The notes beneath the pieces are model-generated. The model was given only the letters and a program-made list of their open reading frames with translations, had not been told where the DNA came from and ran no database searches. A stretch of DNA of 64,000 nt, from assembly GCF_025148445.1 (NCBI RefSeq), contig NZ_CP102270.1:1178001-1242000 (forward strand). The letters run 5' to 3'. The stretch is from Eshraghiella crossota. Its GTDB lineage: Bacteria; Bacillota; Clostridia; Lachnospirales; Lachnospiraceae. Numbering within the stretch: position 1 is the first letter of the stretch; each line of letters opens with the position of its first letter. Of this stretch, positions 9,522 through 18,915 are shown piece by piece. Both the position numbers and the translations under genes were made by a program.

Positions 9522-9568
9522 TATAGGGGTTACAATAAAGGGAAAACTAAAATTGCAGGTGGGAATTT

Positions 9569-10321
9569 ATGGCACTTGAAGTTAAGTTAGAAGTATTTGA
9601 AGGCTCTTTGGACCTTTTACTTCATCTGATTGATAAAAATAAAGTAAATATTTATGACATACCAATTGTATTAATTACCGATCAATATATCGAGTATATC
9701 GACAATATGGAAAAAAGCGATTTGAACCTTGTAAGTGAATTCCTTGTGATGGCAGCTATGTTACTTGATATTAAATCTAAAATGCTGCTGCCTAAAGACC
9801 CTGACATTGCTGAGGATGATAATTCAGACCCAAGACAGGATCTTGTTGAAAAACTTCTTGAATATAAGATGTACAAGTATATGTCGTATGAGCTTAAGGA
9901 CAGGCAGATAGAAGCAGAGAATTCTTTTTATAAAGCACCGGATATTCCGGAAGAAATACTTTCTTATGTGCCCCCTGTTGATACCAGGGAACTTATGACA
10001 GGAATTACCTTACAGAGACTTCGTGAGATTTTTAACGAAGTCATAAGACGACAGGAGAATAAAGTAGATCCAATAAGAAGCAAATTCGGTAAAATAGAAA
10101 AAGAAGAGGTTAATATGGAAGAAAAGATGGAATTTGTCCATTCTTATATTAAGACACATAAGACTTTTCTTTTCAGACAGCTTCTTAGCGAAAGCAAAAG
10201 CAGGACACAGGTAATAGTTACGTTTCTCGTTATCCTTGAACTCATTAAAGGTGGAAAAATATCCGTTACACAGGAAAACAGAACGGATGACATACTTATT
10301 AATTCACTGGAGGTAGGATAA
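9569..10321 (+). CDS. scpA: Segregation and condensation protein A
   Basis: 250 residues. The N-terminus (VFEGSLDLLLHLIDKNKVNIYDIPIV) is the hallmark of the ScpA kleisin, followed by the helical SMC-head-binding part and, at the C-terminus, a winged-helix region. With ScpB and SMC it forms the bacterial condensin complex that organises newly replicated origins. Its stop codon overlaps the scpB start (TAATG), so the two are translationally coupled, as is usual for subunits of one complex. Confidence 0.96.
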   Translation: MALEVKLEVFEGSLDLLLHLIDKNKVNIYDIPIVLITDQYIEYIDNMEKSDLNLVSEFLVMAAMLLDIKSKMLLPKDPDIAEDDNSDPRQDLVEKLLEYKMYKYMSYELKDRQIEAENSFYKAPDIPEEILSYVPPVDTRELMTGITLQRLREIFNEVIRRQENKVDPIRSKFGKIEKEEVNMEEKMEFVHSYIKTHKTFLFRQLLSESKSRTQVIVTFLVILELIKGGKISVTQENRTDDILINSLEVG

Positions 10322-10896
10322 TGGAGATGACGATGGCACAGATGGAGGCGGCTATTGAGGCTGTTCTTTTTACAATGGGTGACTCCGTTGAGACTTCAAA
10401 ACTTGCCCTTGCAATAGGGCAGGATACAGACACAACCAGAAAAATTGTCAGAAATTTAAGCGATAAATATAAATCGGAAGACCGTGGAATTAAGATAATA
10501 GAACTTGAGGATAGTTTTCAGATGTGTACCAAGCCTGAATGTTACGAAGCACTGGTTAAAGTTGCTACGGCACCTAAAAAGCACATACTTACAGATGCGG
10601 TTCTTGAGACATTATCGATAATCGCATATAAGCAGCCTGTTACAAGGATTGAACTTGAGCAGATAAGAGGCGTTAAGTGTGATTATTCGGTCAATAAACT
10701 AATCGAGTATAATCTTGTAACGGAAGTTGGAAGATTAGATGCTCCCGGCAAGCCGATATTGTTTGGCACAACAGAAGAGTTTCTGCGTACTTTTGGATTA
10801 TCTTCCGTTGAAGACCTTCCTGTTATAAGTGCGGACAAGATAGCAGATTTTAAAATCGAAGCTGAGGAGGAATCCCAGCTTACCTTAGATATATAA
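10321..10896 (+). CDS. scpB: Segregation and condensation protein B
   Basis: 191 residues with two winged-helix domains. Typical motifs are EAVLFTMGDSVE near the start and LETLSIIAYKQPVTRIELEQIRGV in the middle, ending with the DLP segment. It binds ScpA as a dimer in the SMC complex. The start ATG overlaps the scpA stop by one base. Confidence 0.96.
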   Translation: MEMTMAQMEAAIEAVLFTMGDSVETSKLALAIGQDTDTTRKIVRNLSDKYKSEDRGIKIIELEDSFQMCTKPECYEALVKVATAPKKHILTDAVLETLSIIAYKQPVTRIELEQIRGVKCDYSVNKLIEYNLVTEVGRLDAPGKPILFGTTEEFLRTFGLSSVEDLPVISADKIADFKIEAEEESQLTLDI

Positions 10897-10914
10897 AGGA
10901 GAAGTGATATAATC

Positions 10915-12303
10915 ATGGAAAGAGAGAACGCATGGAAGAGCTGCAATAAGCAGACAGTTAAGGAAATATTCGGTTTTTGTGAAGGATATAAGAAATTCAT
11001 ATCCGAATGCAAGACAGAAAGAGAATGTACCAGAAGAAGCATACAAATGGCAGAAGAACACGGCTATAGGAATTTGAAAGAAATTATTGCCGCTAAAGAA
11101 ACCATAAAGTCAGGAGACAAGGTATATGCGGACAATATGGGCAAGGCGATTGTTCTTTTTAACATAGGTAAAAAGCCTATTGAAGATGGACTTAAGATTC
11201 TTGGCGCACATATAGATTCACCTCGACTTGACGTAAAGCAGAATCCTCTTTACGAAGATTCTGACCTTGTGTTAATGGATACCCATTATTACGGCGGAAT
11301 AAAGAAATACCAGTGGACAACTATTCCTCTTGCATTACACGGTGTGGTTGCACTTACGGACGGAAGTGTAATAGATGTTGAAATAGGTGAAAAAGAAAAA
11401 GACCCTGTAGTATGTGTATCGGATCTTTTAATTCACCTTGCTGCAGAACAGATGGAAAAGAATGGTGCTAAAGTCGTAGAAGGAGAAGCTCTTGACCTTG
11501 TTGTGGGCAATATGCCTTTTAATCCTAAAAAGGACGAGAAAAATCCTGCAAAAGCATATATACTTGATATTTTAAAGAAAAAATACAGAATTGCCGAAGA
11601 AGATTTTATGTCGGCAGAGCTTGAAGCAGTTCCTGCAGGAAAAGCAAGGGACCTTGGTCTTGATGCAAGTATGGTGCTTGGTTATGGACAGGATGACAGA
11701 GTGTGTGCGTATACATCACTTATGGCGATGCTTGAAGTGGAAGAGCCTGAATACACATCTGTATGTCTGCTCGTTGATAAAGAAGAAATAGGAAGTGTGG
11801 GTGCTACCGGAATGCAGTCGCTTTTCTTTGAAAATATGGTTGCCGAGATCCTTGACAGAATGGGATGCTATTCGGAACTTATACTCAGAAGAACACTTGC
11901 CAATTCAGAAATGCTTTCTTCCGATGTTAATGCGGGATTTGACCCAAATTATGCATATGCTTTTGAAAAGAAAAATGCTTCATACCTTGGACGTGGCGTT
12001 GTCTTTTCAAAATTCACAGGTTCAAGAGGCAAATCCGGAAGCAATGATGCCAATGCGGAATATATTGCAAGGGTAAGAAAAGCACTTGAGAGAGAAAATG
12101 TTGCATACCAGATGGCAGAACTCGGTAAAGTTGATATTGGCGGTGGAGGTACCATTGCATACATCCTTGCAAAGTACGGAATGGATGTAATTGACTGCGG
12201 AGTTGCTGTTCTCAGTATGCATGCTCCTTATGAAGCAACAAGCAAAATAGATATTTATGAAGCAAAGAGAGGATATGTAGCATTTTTAAATGCCGGTAAG
12301 TAA
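10915..12303 (+). CDS. M18 family aminopeptidase
   Basis: 462 residues, normal for the family. Metal and catalytic residues are visible: GAHIDSPR (His-x-Asp), the DKEEIGSVGATG block with the catalytic Glu pair, and SMHAPYE with the terminal His ligand. M18 enzymes are dodecameric, cytoplasmic, two-zinc aminopeptidases preferring acidic or other N-terminal residues; the exact specificity is not predictable here. It sits 18 bases after scpB and its stop is one base from the prmA start, so it is part of the scpA-thiI run. Confidence 0.93.
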   Translation: MERENAWKSCNKQTVKEIFGFCEGYKKFISECKTERECTRRSIQMAEEHGYRNLKEIIAAKETIKSGDKVYADNMGKAIVLFNIGKKPIEDGLKILGAHIDSPRLDVKQNPLYEDSDLVLMDTHYYGGIKKYQWTTIPLALHGVVALTDGSVIDVEIGEKEKDPVVCVSDLLIHLAAEQMEKNGAKVVEGEALDLVVGNMPFNPKKDEKNPAKAYILDILKKKYRIAEEDFMSAELEAVPAGKARDLGLDASMVLGYGQDDRVCAYTSLMAMLEVEEPEYTSVCLLVDKEEIGSVGATGMQSLFFENMVAEILDRMGCYSELILRRTLANSEMLSSDVNAGFDPNYAYAFEKKNASYLGRGVVFSKFTGSRGKSGSNDANAEYIARVRKALERENVAYQMAELGKVDIGGGGTIAYILAKYGMDVIDCGVAVLSMHAPYEATSKIDIYEAKRGYVAFLNAGK

Positions 12304-12304
12304 G

Positions 12305-13294
12305 ATGAAGTGGAAAAAATATACAATTAAGACAACAACGGCAGCCGAAGACCTTGTAAGCGGAATGCTTATGGACCTTGGTATGGAAGGAGTCCAGATT
12401 GAGGATAACATACAGTTATCAGAAAGTGATACTAAGGCAATGTTTGTAGATATTCTTCCTGAACTTCCACCGGATGAAGGGATTGGAATGGTGAGTTTTT
12501 ATCTTGAAAGTGATAATGAAGGAGTTCACTTCCCGGAAGGAATTAAAGATGAAGAAGATATGCGCATAAAGATTGCACAGGGTCTTAAAGAGCTCGAAGA
12601 TTTTGTTGACGTAGGCGAAGGAACAATAACCTCAGATGAGACAGAAGATAAGGACTGGATTAACAATTGGAAACAGTATTTTAAACCTTTCATGGTAAAT
12701 GATATTGTTATCAAACCTACATGGGAAGAAGTTCCTGATGATATGGTTGGAAGAATGGTTGTTGATATAGACCCGGGAACGGCTTTCGGAACAGGTTCGC
12801 ATGAGACTACACAGCTTGTCATTAAACAGATGGAAAAATATATCAATAACGAGACAGAACTTCTTGATGTTGGAACAGGCAGCGGAATACTTTCAGTAAT
12901 AGGTCTTATGCTTGGGGCAAAACATGTTATAGGAACAGACCTTGACCCTAATGCCATAATTGCTACCGATGAAAATATGGAAGCCAACGGTATATCAAAA
13001 GAACGTTATGAAGTAATCGAAGGAAATATAATAGATGATCCTGCAATCAAAAATCATATAGGATTTGAAAAATATGACGTTGTAACCGCAAATATTCTTG
13101 CGGATATAATAATCCCACTTTTACCTGAGATTCTTCCTCATATGAAGATTAATGGTATATTGATTACTTCGGGAATTATTAATATGAAAGAGCAGGCTGT
13201 AAAGGATGCATTCCGTTCACTTGACGGTTTTGAAATTGTCGAGACTACATATCAGGGAGAATGGGTATCCGTAACGGCTAAGAGAGTAAAATAA
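12305..13294 (+). CDS. prmA: Ribosomal protein L11 methyltransferase
   Basis: 329 residues. The N-terminal domain that recognises L11 starts MKWKKYTIKT, and the SAM-binding domain shows DPGTAFGTGSHETT followed by LDVGTGSGILSV and a later NILADII segment, together diagnostic for PrmA. It trimethylates lysines and the N-terminus of ribosomal protein L11. I placed the start at the ATG directly after the upstream stop: an earlier in-frame codon at 12290 would overlap the aminopeptidase gene, and family members begin with a similar MKW sequence. Translation probably relies on coupling, because no strong ribosome site is seen. Confidence 0.95.
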   Translation: MKWKKYTIKTTTAAEDLVSGMLMDLGMEGVQIEDNIQLSESDTKAMFVDILPELPPDEGIGMVSFYLESDNEGVHFPEGIKDEEDMRIKIAQGLKELEDFVDVGEGTITSDETEDKDWINNWKQYFKPFMVNDIVIKPTWEEVPDDMVGRMVVDIDPGTAFGTGSHETTQLVIKQMEKYINNETELLDVGTGSGILSVIGLMLGAKHVIGTDLDPNAIIATDENMEANGISKERYEVIEGNIIDDPAIKNHIGFEKYDVVTANILADIIIPLLPEILPHMKINGILITSGIINMKEQAVKDAFRSLDGFEIVETTYQGEWVSVTAKRVK

Positions 13295-13295
13295 A

Positions 13296-14039
13296 GTGAA
13301 CAGATTTTTTGCTAAATCGGAAAATATTTTTTCAGACCATATTGTTATAGACGGGCTTGATGTTAATCATATTAAAAACGTACTGAGAATGAAAAAAGAT
13401 GATGAACTTATGGTAAGCGGTGGTAATAATACGGATTATCTGTGCTCCATAAAAGAATTTACGGACGATGAGATATATTTGTCCATCATAAGTGCCAATG
13501 AAGCTGACAGGGAGCTTCCCTGCCGCATTCACCTTTTTCAGGGATTGCCTAAAGGCGACAAGATGGAAATGATAATCCAGAAATGCGTTGAACTTGGTGT
13601 TAATGAAATTATCCCTGTAGCTATGAAAAGATCGGTTGTCAGGCTTGATGACAAAAAAGCAAAATCCAAGGTGGCAAGGTGGCAGTTAATAAGCGAAAGT
13701 GCCGCAAAACAAAGTGGTCGTACTATAATCCCCTGTATACACGAAGTAATGAGTTTTAAGGAAGCAGTAAATTATGCTAAGGATATGGATGTAAAACTTA
13801 TTCCCTATGAGCTTTGTGAGGGAATGAAAGCCACTAAAGAAGCTCTTTCTGGTCTTAAAAGCGGAATGGATGTGGCTGTTTTTATCGGTCCCGAAGGCGG
13901 TCTTGAGGTTGAAGAAGTTGAAAAAGCAAAGGAACTTGGTATAATTCCCATATCCTTGGGCAAAAGAATACTCCGTACAGAGACAGCGGGACTTGCCATT
14001 ATGGCAATTATTATGTATCATCTTGAATCAGGAGAATAG
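13296..14039 (+). CDS. rsmE: 16S rRNA m3U1498 methyltransferase
   Basis: 247 residues. An N-terminal PUA-like part starts with NRFFAKS and contains HIKNVLRMKKDD; the C-terminal SPOUT domain contains QKCVELGVNEIIPV, IGPEGGLEVEEV and the knot segment LGKRILRTETAGLAI. It methylates U1498 of 16S rRNA. Translation starts at GTG, two bases after the prmA stop; rsmE next to prmA is a common Firmicutes pairing. Confidence 0.95.
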   Translation: MNRFFAKSENIFSDHIVIDGLDVNHIKNVLRMKKDDELMVSGGNNTDYLCSIKEFTDDEIYLSIISANEADRELPCRIHLFQGLPKGDKMEMIIQKCVELGVNEIIPVAMKRSVVRLDDKKAKSKVARWQLISESAAKQSGRTIIPCIHEVMSFKEAVNYAKDMDVKLIPYELCEGMKATKEALSGLKSGMDVAVFIGPEGGLEVEEVEKAKELGIIPISLGKRILRTETAGLAIMAIIMYHLESGE

Positions 14040-14041
14040 TT

Positions 14042-15199
14042 ATGGAAGTGTATCTTGATAATTCAGCTACTACGGCTGTATTTCCGCAAGTAGCGGATTT
14101 AATGTATAAAATAATGACAGAGGATTATGGCAATCCGTCATCAATGCACCAAAAAGGTATTGTTGCAGAGAAATATTTAAGACATGCAAAAGAAATTTTT
14201 GCAGGTATCCTTAAAGTATCGGAAAAAGAAATCTTCTTTACATCAGGTGGAACAGAATCTGATAATTTTGCGGTTATCGGAAGTGCAATGGCAGGAAAAC
14301 GAAGAGGAAAGCATATTATTACAACCAATATTGAACATCCTGCAATTCTTGAAACCTTCAAGTTCCTTGAAAACGAAGGCTTTGAAGTGACTTTTTTGCC
14401 TGTTAATAAGGACGGACACCTTGAACCCGACACCTTAAAAGCAGCATTAAAACAGGATACAATTCTGGTATCGGTTATGTATGTGAATAATGAAATCGGT
14501 GCAATTGAGCCAATAGCTGAGTTAGGTAAGGTTATTAAGGATTTTAATCCGGAAATAATTTTCCATGTTGATGCAGTCCAGGCATTTGGGAAGGTTAAAA
14601 TAGCTCCATACAGGGAAAAAATAGACCTTCTTTCCATAAGCAGTCATAAAATCCATGGTCCTAAGGGCGTCGGCGTATTGTTTATAAAGGATAAGACAAA
14701 GATACGACCAATTGTTTTTGGCGGTGGACAACAGAAGAATATGCGTTCGGGAACAGAAAATGTTCCGGGAATAGCGGGGATGGCACTTGCTGCGGAAATG
14801 ATTTATTCAAAATTTGATGAAGATATTAATAAGATGTATGAACTTAAAGAGTATTTTATCAATGAAGTTACAAAAATAGAAGGAACAACAGTTAACGGAC
14901 TTACAGGCAGGGAATCCGCACCTCATGTTATAAGTGTGAGTTTTGAAGACATACCAAGAAGCGAGGTTTTACTTCATGCACTAGAGGAGAAGGGGATATA
15001 TGTATCCTCAGGTTCGGCCTGTGCATCGAACCATCCGGCACTCAGCGGAACACTTCAGGCAATAGGCGTAAGAAAGGATCTTTTGTCCTCCACATTAAGA
15101 TTCAGTTTGTCGGTATTTACAACAAAAGAAGAACTGGATTATACAATTTCGGCACTTAAAATATTGCTGCCGGTTCTCAGAAAATATAAACCAAGATAA
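14042..15199 (+). CDS. Cysteine desulfurase (NifS/IscS type), thiI partner
   Basis: 385 residues. The PLP lysine is Lys203 in SSHKIHGPKG, and the active-site cysteine is Cys327 in SGSACAS, on the longer loop of group I (IscS/NifS) enzymes. It takes sulfur from cysteine to form a persulfide. The thiI gene begins 13 bases after the stop, which mirrors nifZ-thiI of Bacillus subtilis, where the desulfurase feeds ThiI for 4-thiouridine synthesis; I infer the same job here. A good AGGAG site precedes the ATG. A second desulfurase gene lies at 53.7 kb. Confidence 0.93.
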   Translation: MEVYLDNSATTAVFPQVADLMYKIMTEDYGNPSSMHQKGIVAEKYLRHAKEIFAGILKVSEKEIFFTSGGTESDNFAVIGSAMAGKRRGKHIITTNIEHPAILETFKFLENEGFEVTFLPVNKDGHLEPDTLKAALKQDTILVSVMYVNNEIGAIEPIAELGKVIKDFNPEIIFHVDAVQAFGKVKIAPYREKIDLLSISSHKIHGPKGVGVLFIKDKTKIRPIVFGGGQQKNMRSGTENVPGIAGMALAAEMIYSKFDEDINKMYELKEYFINEVTKIEGTTVNGLTGRESAPHVISVSFEDIPRSEVLLHALEEKGIYVSSGSACASNHPALSGTLQAIGVRKDLLSSTLRFSLSVFTTKEELDYTISALKILLPVLRKYKPR

Positions 15200-15212
15200 G
15201 AAAGGAAATAAG

Positions 15213-16394
15213 ATGTACAAAGCATTTTTAATCAAGTATGGTGAAATAGGTACCAAGGGGAAAAACAGATATCTCTTTGAAGATGCATTATGCCGCCAGA
15301 TAAGAAGGAGTCTTAAGAAGGTGGACGGCACTTTTACCGTTACCAAGGAACAGGGCAGAATTTATGTTGATACAGAGGGCGAATTTGATTACGAGGGAGC
15401 TGTGGAAGCTCTTAAAAAAGTGTTCGGTATCTTATGGATATGTCCTATGCTTCAGATTGAAGATAACGGATTTGATGACCTTGCCTGCAAGGTGAACGAG
15501 TACCTTAAAAATGTATATGGAAACGAAAAGAAAACATTTAAAGTAGATGCAAGAAGAGCTAGAAAGAATTATCCAAAGAACTCAATGGAAATCAATATGG
15601 ATCTCGGTGAAAAAATACTTGATGCTTATCCTGAACAGTTCATGGTTGATGTCCATAAACCGGATTTTTATCTTAACGTTGAGATAAGAAACAAAATTAA
15701 CATATATTCAGAGCGTATACCGGGTCCCGGAGGAATGCCTGTGGGTACTAACGGAAAAGCAACATTATTATTATCAGGCGGAATTGACAGCCCTGTTGCC
15801 GGCTATATGATTGCAAAACGTGGCGTTATAATTGATGCTGTATATTTTCATGCACCACCATATACAAGTGATCGTGCAAAACAGAAGGTAGTGGATCTTG
15901 CGAAACTTGTTGCCAATTATTCAGGTCCTATTAATCTTCATGTGGTTAATTTTACAGATATACAGTTATATATTTACGAACAGTGTCCTCATGACGAATT
16001 AACTATAATCATGAGAAGATATATGATGAAAATAGCAGAGTATTTTGCATTAAAAGAAGATTCACTGGGACTTATTACAGGCGAAAGTATAGGACAGGTT
16101 GCAAGCCAGACAATGCAGAGTCTTGCAGTAACCAATGAAGTATGTACGCTCCCTGTATTGCGTCCTTTGGTAGGTATGGACAAACAGGAGATAATCAATA
16201 TCTCAGAGAAGATTGGAACATACGAGACATCCATACTTCCTTTTGAAGACTGCTGTACGATTTTTGTTGCGAAACATCCGGTTACCAAACCTAACCTTAA
16301 ACAGATCAAAAAATCCGAACTTAAATTAAATGAAAAAATAGATGAACTTATGCAGACTGCAATTGACACAACAGAAACTATCTGGATTGAATAG
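15213..16394 (+). CDS. thiI: tRNA 4-thiouridine sulfurtransferase
   Basis: 393 residues: an N-terminal ferredoxin-like and THUMP region (1-165), then the PP-loop adenylation domain with LLSGGIDSPVAGYM and the ITGESIGQVASQT motif. It activates U8 of tRNA and transfers sulfur. The C-terminal rhodanese domain of the E. coli enzyme is absent, as in Bacillus, so the conserved Cys pair in EDCCTIF or the partner desulfurase must supply the persulfide. Last gene of the scpA-to-thiI run. Confidence 0.96.
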   Translation: MYKAFLIKYGEIGTKGKNRYLFEDALCRQIRRSLKKVDGTFTVTKEQGRIYVDTEGEFDYEGAVEALKKVFGILWICPMLQIEDNGFDDLACKVNEYLKNVYGNEKKTFKVDARRARKNYPKNSMEINMDLGEKILDAYPEQFMVDVHKPDFYLNVEIRNKINIYSERIPGPGGMPVGTNGKATLLLSGGIDSPVAGYMIAKRGVIIDAVYFHAPPYTSDRAKQKVVDLAKLVANYSGPINLHVVNFTDIQLYIYEQCPHDELTIIMRRYMMKIAEYFALKEDSLGLITGESIGQVASQTMQSLAVTNEVCTLPVLRPLVGMDKQEIINISEKIGTYETSILPFEDCCTIFVAKHPVTKPNLKQIKKSELKLNEKIDELMQTAIDTTETIWIE

Positions 16395-16424
16395 CCGGTC
16401 AGGAGAATGAAAAAGTTACGGACA

Positions 16425-16454
16425 GAAAAAGAGATGTCACAATGTGACATCTCT
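16425..16454 (-). terminator. Terminator of the HPr-like gene
   Basis: An 11-bp perfect stem, AGAGATGTCAC (16430-16440) with GTGACATCTCT (16444-16454), loop AAT. Read on the minus strand it ends in a run of five U. On the plus strand there is no U-run, so it serves mainly the minus-strand gene, although its hairpin could also protect the thiI transcript end. Confidence 0.8.
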
Positions 16455-16475
16455 CATGACTGTTAATTAATACTG

Positions 16476-16706
16476 TTAAGCTACGATGTAAGGCTTTAAA
16501 GCCTCAAGGATAGCTGTTGTATCATCTGCATGGATATTGAGTGTGATTGGCTTAGATAAATCAAGGCTGAATATACCCATAATAGACTTAGCGTCGATTA
16601 CATATCTGCCTGATACTAAATCGAAATCTGCCTCAAATCTTGCAATGTCATTAACAAATGATTTTACTTTTTCGATTGAATTTAATGAAATCTGAACTGA
16701 ATTCAT
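16476..16706 (-). CDS. HPr-like regulatory protein without phosphoacceptor histidine
   Basis: 76 residues with the HPr fold length. The Ser46 region is well kept (DAKSIMGIFSLD, Ser41 here). The position equivalent to His15 is Ser10 and that of Arg17 is Glu12, so the protein cannot carry phosphate from enzyme I. This is like Crh of Bacillus, which keeps only the HPr-kinase serine, and suggests a purely regulatory role. It has its own promoter and terminator, so it is a monocistronic gene. Whether Ser41 is phosphorylated in vivo is not known from sequence. Confidence 0.85.
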   Translation of the reverse strand: MNSVQISLNSIEKVKSFVNDIARFEADFDLVSGRYVIDAKSIMGIFSLDLSKPITLNIHADDTTAILEALKPYIVA

Positions 16707-16751
16707 GTACCCATACCTCCTCTAAAGTAGTAACAATTATTTGTCACTAAT

Positions 16752-16780
16752 ATAATACAATCAAAGGATTGGGATGTCAA
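16752..16780 (-). promoter_or_regulatory. Strong promoter of the HPr-like gene
   Basis: On the minus strand: TTGACA (16780-16775), a 17-base spacer, TATTAT (16757-16752). This is a near-consensus sigma-A promoter. A GGAGG ribosome site lies about ten bases before the ATG. Confidence 0.75.
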
Positions 16781-16859
16781 TGTTGTATTTGCACAAATTT
16801 TAATATATAAATTTTGAATAAAAACAGATTTTTTGTTCATTATGGAAATGGAGATAACG

Positions 16860-18176
16860 ATGAAAAAATGTGCCTTACATAGTTTAGGATGCAAAGTTAA
16901 TTCGTATGAGACTCAGGCAATGCAGAAAATGATGGAAAGTGCCGGATATGAAATTGTACCGTTTGGGGAAGAAATAGCGGACATATATATAATAAATACC
17001 TGCAGTGTAACTAATATTGCGGACAGAAAATCCCGCCAGATGATTCACAAAGCAAAAAAACTCAATCCTGAAGCAGTGGTAGCTGCGGCAGGCTGTTATG
17101 TGGAGTCGGCAGGCGATAATATAGATGAAGATGTTGATATTGTAATCGGTAATAATGAAAAAAGCCATCTTATAGAAATACTTAATGAATATTTTGAACA
17201 TATGGATAAAGAAAAGTCAGTTGACATAGGAAAGGCAACCGGTTTTGATGAATTAAATATTGACTCACCACTTGAGCATACCAGGGCTTATGTTAAAATA
17301 CAGGATGGTTGTAACCGATTTTGCTCATATTGCATAATTCCGTATGTAAGAGGACGGATAAGAAGCAGAAAACCTGATGATGTAATGGCTGAAATCAAAA
17401 GAGTAGCAGCATCGGGTTGTAAAGAAGTTGTCCTCACGGGAATACATCTGTCGTCATACGGACTTGATTTCAAGGACAGTACGGTTAAATTGATAGATGT
17501 AATCGAGGCTGTCAATAGGATTGAAGGAATTGAAAGAATCCGCCTTGGCTCACTTGAACCTCTTATTGTTACGGAGGAATTTGTCAGGCGACTGGCAAAA
17601 TGCAAAAAGATATGTCCTCATTTCCATTTGTCTTTGCAAAGTGGTTGCGATGAAACTTTAAAAAGGATGAACAGACGTTATAATGTTGATGAATATTACA
17701 AAGGTGTTGAACTGTTAAGAGAATACTTTCCGGATGCGGCTGTGACAACAGATGTAATTGTAGGTTTTCCCGGGGAAACTGAAGAAGAATTTAACATTAC
17801 AAAAAAATATCTTGAAAAAGTATGCTTTTATGAAATGCATGTTTTCAAATATTCAAGAAGAAAAGGAACCGCTGCAGATAAAATGCCTGACCAGATTCCT
17901 GAAAATATTAAATCAGAAAGAAGTACAGAACTTCTTGAACTTAATGAAATATTAAGCAATGGATACAGGGAAAAATATATTGGAAAAAAAGTAAAAGTAC
18001 TGCTTGAAGAAAATCATATAATAGAAAATAAAAAATATATTATCGGATTTACTGACACTTATGTGAGAGTAGCACTTGAAAATCCCGAAGAAAAATTATA
18101 TACTAATCAAATCGTTAATGTTCGTGTCAAAAAACTGTTTGAAAAAGATATGGTAATTGGTGTTGCCGAAAATTGA
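16860..18176 (+). CDS. mtaB: tRNA t6A37 methylthiotransferase
   Basis: 438 residues. The UPF0004 cluster cysteines are Cys11, Cys48 and Cys79; the radical-SAM cysteines are Cys151, Cys155 and Cys158 (CNRFCSYC). A TRAM domain occupies the C-terminus. It adds a methylthio group to N6-threonylcarbamoyladenosine at position 37 of tRNAs reading ANN codons. The SLGCKVNSYET start and the CSYCIIPYVRGRIRSR block place it in the MtaB group rather than MiaB or RimO. I chose the ATG at 16860 because GGAG lies six bases upstream; three earlier in-frame starts are possible but unsupported. Confidence 0.93.
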   Translation: MKKCALHSLGCKVNSYETQAMQKMMESAGYEIVPFGEEIADIYIINTCSVTNIADRKSRQMIHKAKKLNPEAVVAAAGCYVESAGDNIDEDVDIVIGNNEKSHLIEILNEYFEHMDKEKSVDIGKATGFDELNIDSPLEHTRAYVKIQDGCNRFCSYCIIPYVRGRIRSRKPDDVMAEIKRVAASGCKEVVLTGIHLSSYGLDFKDSTVKLIDVIEAVNRIEGIERIRLGSLEPLIVTEEFVRRLAKCKKICPHFHLSLQSGCDETLKRMNRRYNVDEYYKGVELLREYFPDAAVTTDVIVGFPGETEEEFNITKKYLEKVCFYEMHVFKYSRRKGTAADKMPDQIPENIKSERSTELLELNEILSNGYREKYIGKKVKVLLEENHIIENKKYIIGFTDTYVRVALENPEEKLYTNQIVNVRVKKLFEKDMVIGVAEN

Positions 18177-18215
18177 TTTTTATATTATTATACGAAATAG
18201 AAAAGGACGTGAATT

Positions 18216-18479
18216 GTGATGGAAGAAATGAATAAGACACAATATTTTAAGGTTCAGCCGGATAATACTTTGCAGGTGTCTGATGTGATTAAGCAGGTTT
18301 ATGAGGCATTGACGGACAAAGGGTATAATCCTGTGAACCAGATTGTAGGGTATATTATGTCAGGGGATCCCACTTATATAACAAGTCATAAGAATGCAAG
18401 AAGCCTTATTATGAAGGTTGAACGTGATGAGCTTGTTGAGGAAATGTTAAAGAATTATATTGAAAAAAAGGATTTATAA
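18216..18479 (+). CDS. ireB: IreB family regulatory phosphoprotein
   Basis: 87 residues, previously DUF965. In Enterococcus, IreB is phosphorylated by the IreK Ser/Thr kinase and modulates cephalosporin resistance. Conserved features are an N-terminal Thr-containing segment, the [31 protein letters not shown] core, and a helical end. It starts at GTG 18216 (AAGGA eight bases upstream) or the adjacent ATG 18219. It overlaps ruvX by one base; ireB-ruvX-DUF1292 is a classical Firmicutes trio. Confidence 0.93.
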
Positions 18480-18913
18480 TGAGAATTATCGGACTTGATT
18501 TTGGAAGCAGGACTGTAGGTGTAGCTGTATGCGATCCGCTTATGATTACTGCACAAGGTGTTGAGATAATAAGGCGTAAGGAAGAGAATAAACTTCGACA
18601 GACATATGCAAGAATCGAAGAACTTTGTGCTGAATATAATGCGGAGCGTATTGTTCTCGGACTTCCTAAGAATATGAACAATACATCAGGTGACAGAGTG
18701 GATAAAACAATGGACTTCAAGGCTGCCTTGGAAAGAAGAACGGGACTTGAGGTTGTAATGTGGGATGAAAGGCTTACTACGGTTGCAGCAGATAATGCAA
18801 TGATGGAAGCAGGAATAAGACGGGAGAACCGTAAAGAATATGTTGATATGATTGCCGCACAGTTAATACTTCAGGGATACCTTGACAGTCTGGCAGCGGA
18901 ACAGAAAGGATAA
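18479..18913 (+). CDS. ruvX: Holliday-junction resolvase-like / pre-16S rRNA nuclease YqgF
   Basis: 144 residues with an RNase H fold. Signature motifs: [13 protein letters not shown] at the start, [13 protein letters not shown] and WDERLTT. YqgF trims the 5' end of 16S rRNA precursor in E. coli; its proposed role as a Holliday junction resolvase is less certain. TAATG coupling with ireB. Confidence 0.94.
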
Positions 18914-18915
18914 TA

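Noticed and set aside
12290-12304. Upstream in-frame start of prmA
   Set aside because: It would overlap the aminopeptidase gene; family members begin at the next ATG (MKW...), directly after the upstream stop.
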